Assembly (NCBI RefSeq): GCF_036417845.1
Contig: NC_089978.1
Span: forward strand, 142,594,288 to 142,658,287
DNA length: 64,000 nucleotides
Direction of reading: 5' to 3'
From: Apteryx mantelli
Taxonomy: Eukaryota; Chordata; Aves; Apterygiformes; Apterygidae
Numbering within the stretch: position 1 is the first letter of the stretch; every line of letters starts with the position of its first letter. The notes under the pieces were generated by a model. The model was given only the letters and a program-made list of their open reading frames with translations, had not been told where the DNA came from and did not search any database. This document shows, in pieces, positions 60,086-64,000 of the stretch. Position numbers and translations under genes: made by a program.

Positions 60086-61265
60086 CTCTCCACCTCTCCT
60101 CTGTGGACCTCCTGGGAGAGCAGGTAACTAAGGAAAGCAAGCCCAGGCTCCTATTCACAACCATGAGACTCTAGATACCCTGCATCCATCTGATGCCTCG
60201 CTCAATGAGCCTGACTTGACGCTCATGCTGCTCTGTTCACGTCTTGGGCATCAGCTCACTTCACTTGTTCACTGCTTTAAAGAGGTCTCCTACTGTGACC
60301 TACCCTGTTTAAAGTGCACTTCATAATGGGGCTAATAATTGCCTGACTTTCTATGAGTCTATGACTCCTGGGGAAAATCTCTCAGATTCCTATTACAAAT
60401 GCTAAAAATATGGGATGATCTGCCCTATCATCTCCCAGATATGACATTATAGTACTAAGATACCTCATTCAGAAAGACAATAGGAAGGTAAATGAGATAA
60501 AACACCACACTGAGTATGCCAGGGAGACTGACCTATGCCATTTAGAAGTTGTAAACCTCTAAAGCATGGAGGACATTCAGGTAGACAACTAAGAACTTAG
60601 TCCAGTGTGCTGCACCTGTTTGGTTTTGATCATGTCTAAAGGTGTACCTCTATTGGAAACTACAGCTAACAATTTTCTACAAACTGCTGTGCGGGTCTGT
60701 GACCCCTTCCTTTTACACTGTACTATAATAGTCAGATTCATTTAACCCAGAAAGGGAGAGGAAAATTCTGCAAATTTCAATAAGCACTGAGGAGCTGAGT
60801 AAGAGTTAACTTGACAAAGAAACTGAATTTCAACAAATTTCACTAAGTTAAGAGAGTAGAGATCCATTTAAGATATTTCTTCTTCTTCTCCAGTGACAGA
60901 AAAAAACCCTTTTTCATTTAAGGTTCATTCAAAGCTTTGTGAAGTGAAAGCTGTTTGGGATGAATTGCCACATTCAAATTCAAAACAAACAGGTTTTTGC
61001 ATAGTTCTGTGCCTTAGTATTTGCATTTCTAGCAGTCCCACATTCTCGTCTATTGTTACTGCTAGGAATGTCCAGGCCCTGCTGTTTAAGAGCCTAGACT
61101 TTTCTTCATTTCCTGTAAGACAGGTTCTAAAAATGACTTGGTTTGCTTGTATAGTGTTTCACCAGGCTCAGAGGAAGATTCAGAATGTGTTGGTGGATCC
61201 CACCGATATAGCCCATGCCATTTAAGAATAGCTCATAGAAAATAACTCATTGCAGCAAGAATAAG

Positions 61266-61291
61266 TTTAGTGTTGCTGCAGCAACACTAAA
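61266..61291. repeat. Perfect 26-bp palindrome
   Basis: Two 13-bp half-sites (TTTAGTGTTGCTG and its exact reverse complement) meet at a central CTGCAG with no spacer. One G/T wobble and one further A/T pair extend the potential hairpin to about 61264-61293. The flanks are not repetitive. A perfect spacerless inverted repeat of this length is rare by chance in 64 kb. Confidence 0.97.
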
Positions 61292-62394
61292 TTACTTGAT
61301 AAAGTTGCCATACAGAAATCACAGAAGTTTCAGTTCCTGACTACAGAAACTCACAAGATCTTCACAAGGACCTACTTCTCCATGTTTTTTCAGTCATCCT
61401 TACCAGCATCAGGTTATGATTTGGCTGCTTTTTACTTAACTTTCCTTATGACTTAACACAGGCCAGGACAGCTTAAGGTTGCAAGTCAGCAATTTACAAT
61501 CAAACCCAAGGATCCGAGCCAGTAGGAAGGCAGTCTGTCAACAAGGGAAAAAAAAAAAAGCCTCCCAACAGTCTACCATGCTTCAGAGTAAGGGGAATTT
61601 AATTCAGGTTCTACTAGCTTGCAATAAAAACAGTTTGAAAATATTAGGTTAATTCTGTGTGAGTTCAAGAGAAATATAGTAGCTTTGAAGTACAGATGAT
61701 ATTGTTTAAGTCAACATTTACTGCAGAAATTTAAATCCGTAAAGATGTAAGGGCATCACAAAGAATCAATGACCAAGAAGACAAGTTGCTAAAGCAAATA
61801 CAATACAGCTTTTTATTTCATGCCGTTGATTTAATTCCTGATGAAGCTAGTAGTTAAATGGTCAATGTGAATGAGCTTGATCAGCACTGGGATAATTTCT
61901 AGGATCCCAGAACACCACAGCTGCCAGTATCTGCCATTGCCTTGTTGACAATTTCCACACACAATTCAGGGACTGAATATTAACATTTCAGTCCGGGTTT
62001 GCTGCAGACTTCAGTCAGTAGAAGTGACTGTAGTGGGCTGCAATATGTTAGGATCTTGTACCACACACTTTATTTTATTTCTCTCTTTTGGATTTATGTT
62101 TTCCTTCTAAATGACTGATTTTATGTCAAGGGAAACATTTCTTATTGCTGATGATTTTTCCTCTGTGGTAATGGTAGTGTGTAGAGATAGAGGATTCACT
62201 GTGCTGAACACTGGACAGAACTGAGACTAACTCCTTCGCTAAGAAACTTACTGTCTGCATTTATGTCTTTCACTGATAAGGTACAAGAGTGGTTCTGAGA
62301 TAAATAACCTAACTGGCTATAGAACTGGTCATGAGATTTGAATATAAGATATATCTGTCCATTCTGAAGGAGTCCTGAAACACTTCACAGTTGC

Positions 62395-62480
62395 AGGCCT
62401 TGTTCCTGCCAAGGTTTACACATGTGCTTAATTTTATACTCACAGGGTTGTCCCACCAGGCCTTAAAGTTAAATACCAAA
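62395..62480. repeat. Ancient amniote-type repeat fragment
   Basis: 'tttacacatgtgcttaattttatactcacagggttgtcccaccaggccttaaagtt' resembles the same old family seen near 52.1 kb ('gcatgtgcttaactttatgcactgtgagtagtcccattga'). It is diverged; the family is not named. Confidence 0.45.
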
Positions 62481-64000
62481 CCATACCTAAATTTCTAGGT
62501 AGAATCATCCAATTCTGAATGGGAAAATATCAAAATGCAAATTTTATTGCATCTATTTGAGTAATTGCCAGGTTTTCTGCCCCCAACCTTGCCAGGAAAA
62601 AGCTATGTTGGTCATTAGGCACATCTGTTCTCAACTACTAGTAATCTATTGCTTCCTACCGGGGTGTGGCCATTATATGTGCGAATGCAGAAAAACAGTT
62701 TAGACAGGAAGGGAAGAATATAATATACAGTTAATCCTTGCAGGAATTTTACACAGACAAATATAATTATCTAATTTTTCATCAGCCCTCTGTTTCCAAA
62801 AAAATGCCAGAGAACTTTTAACACCACAAGAGATGAGGCCCTCTGCTGCGTCTCTGAAAATGCAACATCAAAATGTAGTACATGCATAATCATGCACCAC
62901 CATCTATTTTGACTATGAATTATATCATAAAGGCATTTGGTATCTCCAGAGGAACTGGATTTTGGGTTAGCAAGAGATGATTGCATTGTTTTGTTCTACA
63001 ACAAAGACACTGATTCTTGTGAGCTTTTGGGAGTTGGTTTGTGATGTTTGGATTGTATTATCAGGATAATATACCATATGGGTTAGTTATCAAATCCTTC
63101 ATGAAGCTGTTTTAACAAAAAAACAAAAGGGGTGATTTTCTTACTCTTGTACTTATGTAAGGCAGAAAGAATGCTGTGGATTTTTTTTTCCCTGGGTGAG
63201 GGGAAGTTTTGAAGCATAACAAACAAGATGCTTAAGAGGGATCTAAAGTATACTTTAAGACATGGCATTAAGGTACTGTTTTATAATACCTTTTTTGTGA
63301 AAGCTTTCAAAACATTTTCTTCTATTTGTTAAAGTTACTTACTGAACAAATATGTGTGACATTCATCCACTGCATCTAGTTTTTTCTTTAAAATAAAGGT
63401 AGTACAGCATTCTGTAAGTATTTCTTAAAACACATGAGAAGTCACAATAAAAGCAATCAACTTGGAAAACACTAACCACCACAGAAGGAGCCTTACGACA
63501 ATCTAGTTTGAATAGCATGAACTGTGATTTTGCAGTTTCTGGGGGTCTGTGGGGTGGGCTTCCCCACACAGAGAGACAGCTTGTGTCTCATGGTCAAATT
63601 TTCAAAATAAGTAAGATTTCTGTTGACCCTCCAAATGGGTGGCCAACTCATCACAAAGAATTGTCTGTTGACTGAGTAGATTTGTGACGGGGTGAGTGGT
63701 CCTACTTATGGACTGAACCCATGACCTTCTAATCCTATCTCATAGGTAGTGCCTGCTAGATTGCTCAATGGTCATTAGACCTGGGTGAACAATTTGGAGG
63801 AAAAATTGAGCCAATCTGGGGATTAAAGATCCAAAGAACCCCAAATGCAGCTCTCAAACTTATTTTTGTCTTTCAGCTTCCGCGTAATTCTGTATTTCAA
63901 TGATGTGCTTTCCTGTGCTACATGCTTGCTTTGCCCTGATGGTAAACTTTCATTCTGAATTCTGTAGGCTAAGCTTGGAAAGCTCAAGGACACAGCACGA

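Larger units (their letters stand above)
46222..64000. other. CpG-poor noncoding stretch to the window end
   Basis: No host gene or structural RNA is recognised. Low-complexity T/GTTT sequence lies at about 46335-46380 directly downstream of the CR1 copy. Several old repeat fragments, a compound AC/TA microsatellite (48917-49009), an AAC repeat (59657-59685) and two perfect palindromes are listed separately. ORFs are short, scattered over both strands and domainless. Confidence 0.5.

Noticed and set aside
60345..60372. CTATGAGTCTATGACT resembling a CR1/L3 terminal repeat
   Set aside because: Only two imperfect units, with no CR1-like sequence upstream.
63690..63775. Minus-strand tRNA-like B box (GGGTTCAGTCC) suggesting a tRNA-derived SINE
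   Set aside because: The T-loop lacks the expected purine-A pair in the right place, and no convincing A box or cloverleaf could be drawn. It may be a decayed SINE, but the evidence is too thin.
1..64000. CRISPR arrays, prokaryotic operons, phage or plasmid features
   Set aside because: Base composition, CR1/MIR elements, CpG islands and microsatellites are vertebrate. Direct repeats seen are microsatellites, not spaced CRISPR repeats.

Overview
The window reads as a nuclear segment of a bird genome. The evidence is two 5'-truncated CR1 non-LTR retrotransposons with avian-type 3' ends (octamer terminal repeats related to ATTCTGTG), a much older CR1 relic, degraded MIR-like SINE sequence, few interposed repeats overall, and compact GC-rich CpG islands. 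There is no bacterial-style gene organisation. Nearly all open reading frames are short, or are GC-rich artefacts of CpG islands. I found no complete host protein-coding gene.

Layout: 1-6.9 kb is CpG-retaining unique DNA with a small CpG-rich patch (about 320-480) and a large CpG island (about 4.79-6.90 kb). 6.9-21.9 kb is AT-rich and CpG-poor; it contains a minus-strand CR1 (14.26-15.46 kb), a CR1 relic (about 18.42-18.96 kb) and a stretch that looks like conserved noncoding DNA (about 16.05-16.52 kb). 21.9-34.1 kb is a dense cluster of CpG islands (about 22.0, 24.7-26.2, 28.0-28.6, 30.1-30.8, 31.6-32.8 and 33.75-34.08 kb). The best gene signal lies here: a 5'UTR-like stretch, an ATG at 31423, a hydrophobic N-terminal peptide and a consensus splice donor at 31506. 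34.1-64 kb is a CpG-poor, gene-desert-like region holding a young-looking plus-strand CR1 (44.88-46.22 kb) with almost intact reverse-transcriptase coding sequence, MIR-like relics, other old amniote-type repeats, a compound AC/TA microsatellite, and two perfect palindromes (52247-52266 and 61266-61291).

Taken together, two CpG-island clusters separated and flanked by long, repeat-poor noncoding DNA resemble the promoter region and regulatory landscape of a developmental gene whose remaining exons would lie outside the window or be too short to recognise by eye. That is inference. The only coding sequence assigned with confidence belongs to CR1 elements. I did not find a convincing new biological system; the best leads are the candidate first coding exon, the 26-bp palindrome, the paired CATTCCTTA motifs 40 bp apart, and the candidate conserved noncoding blocks.
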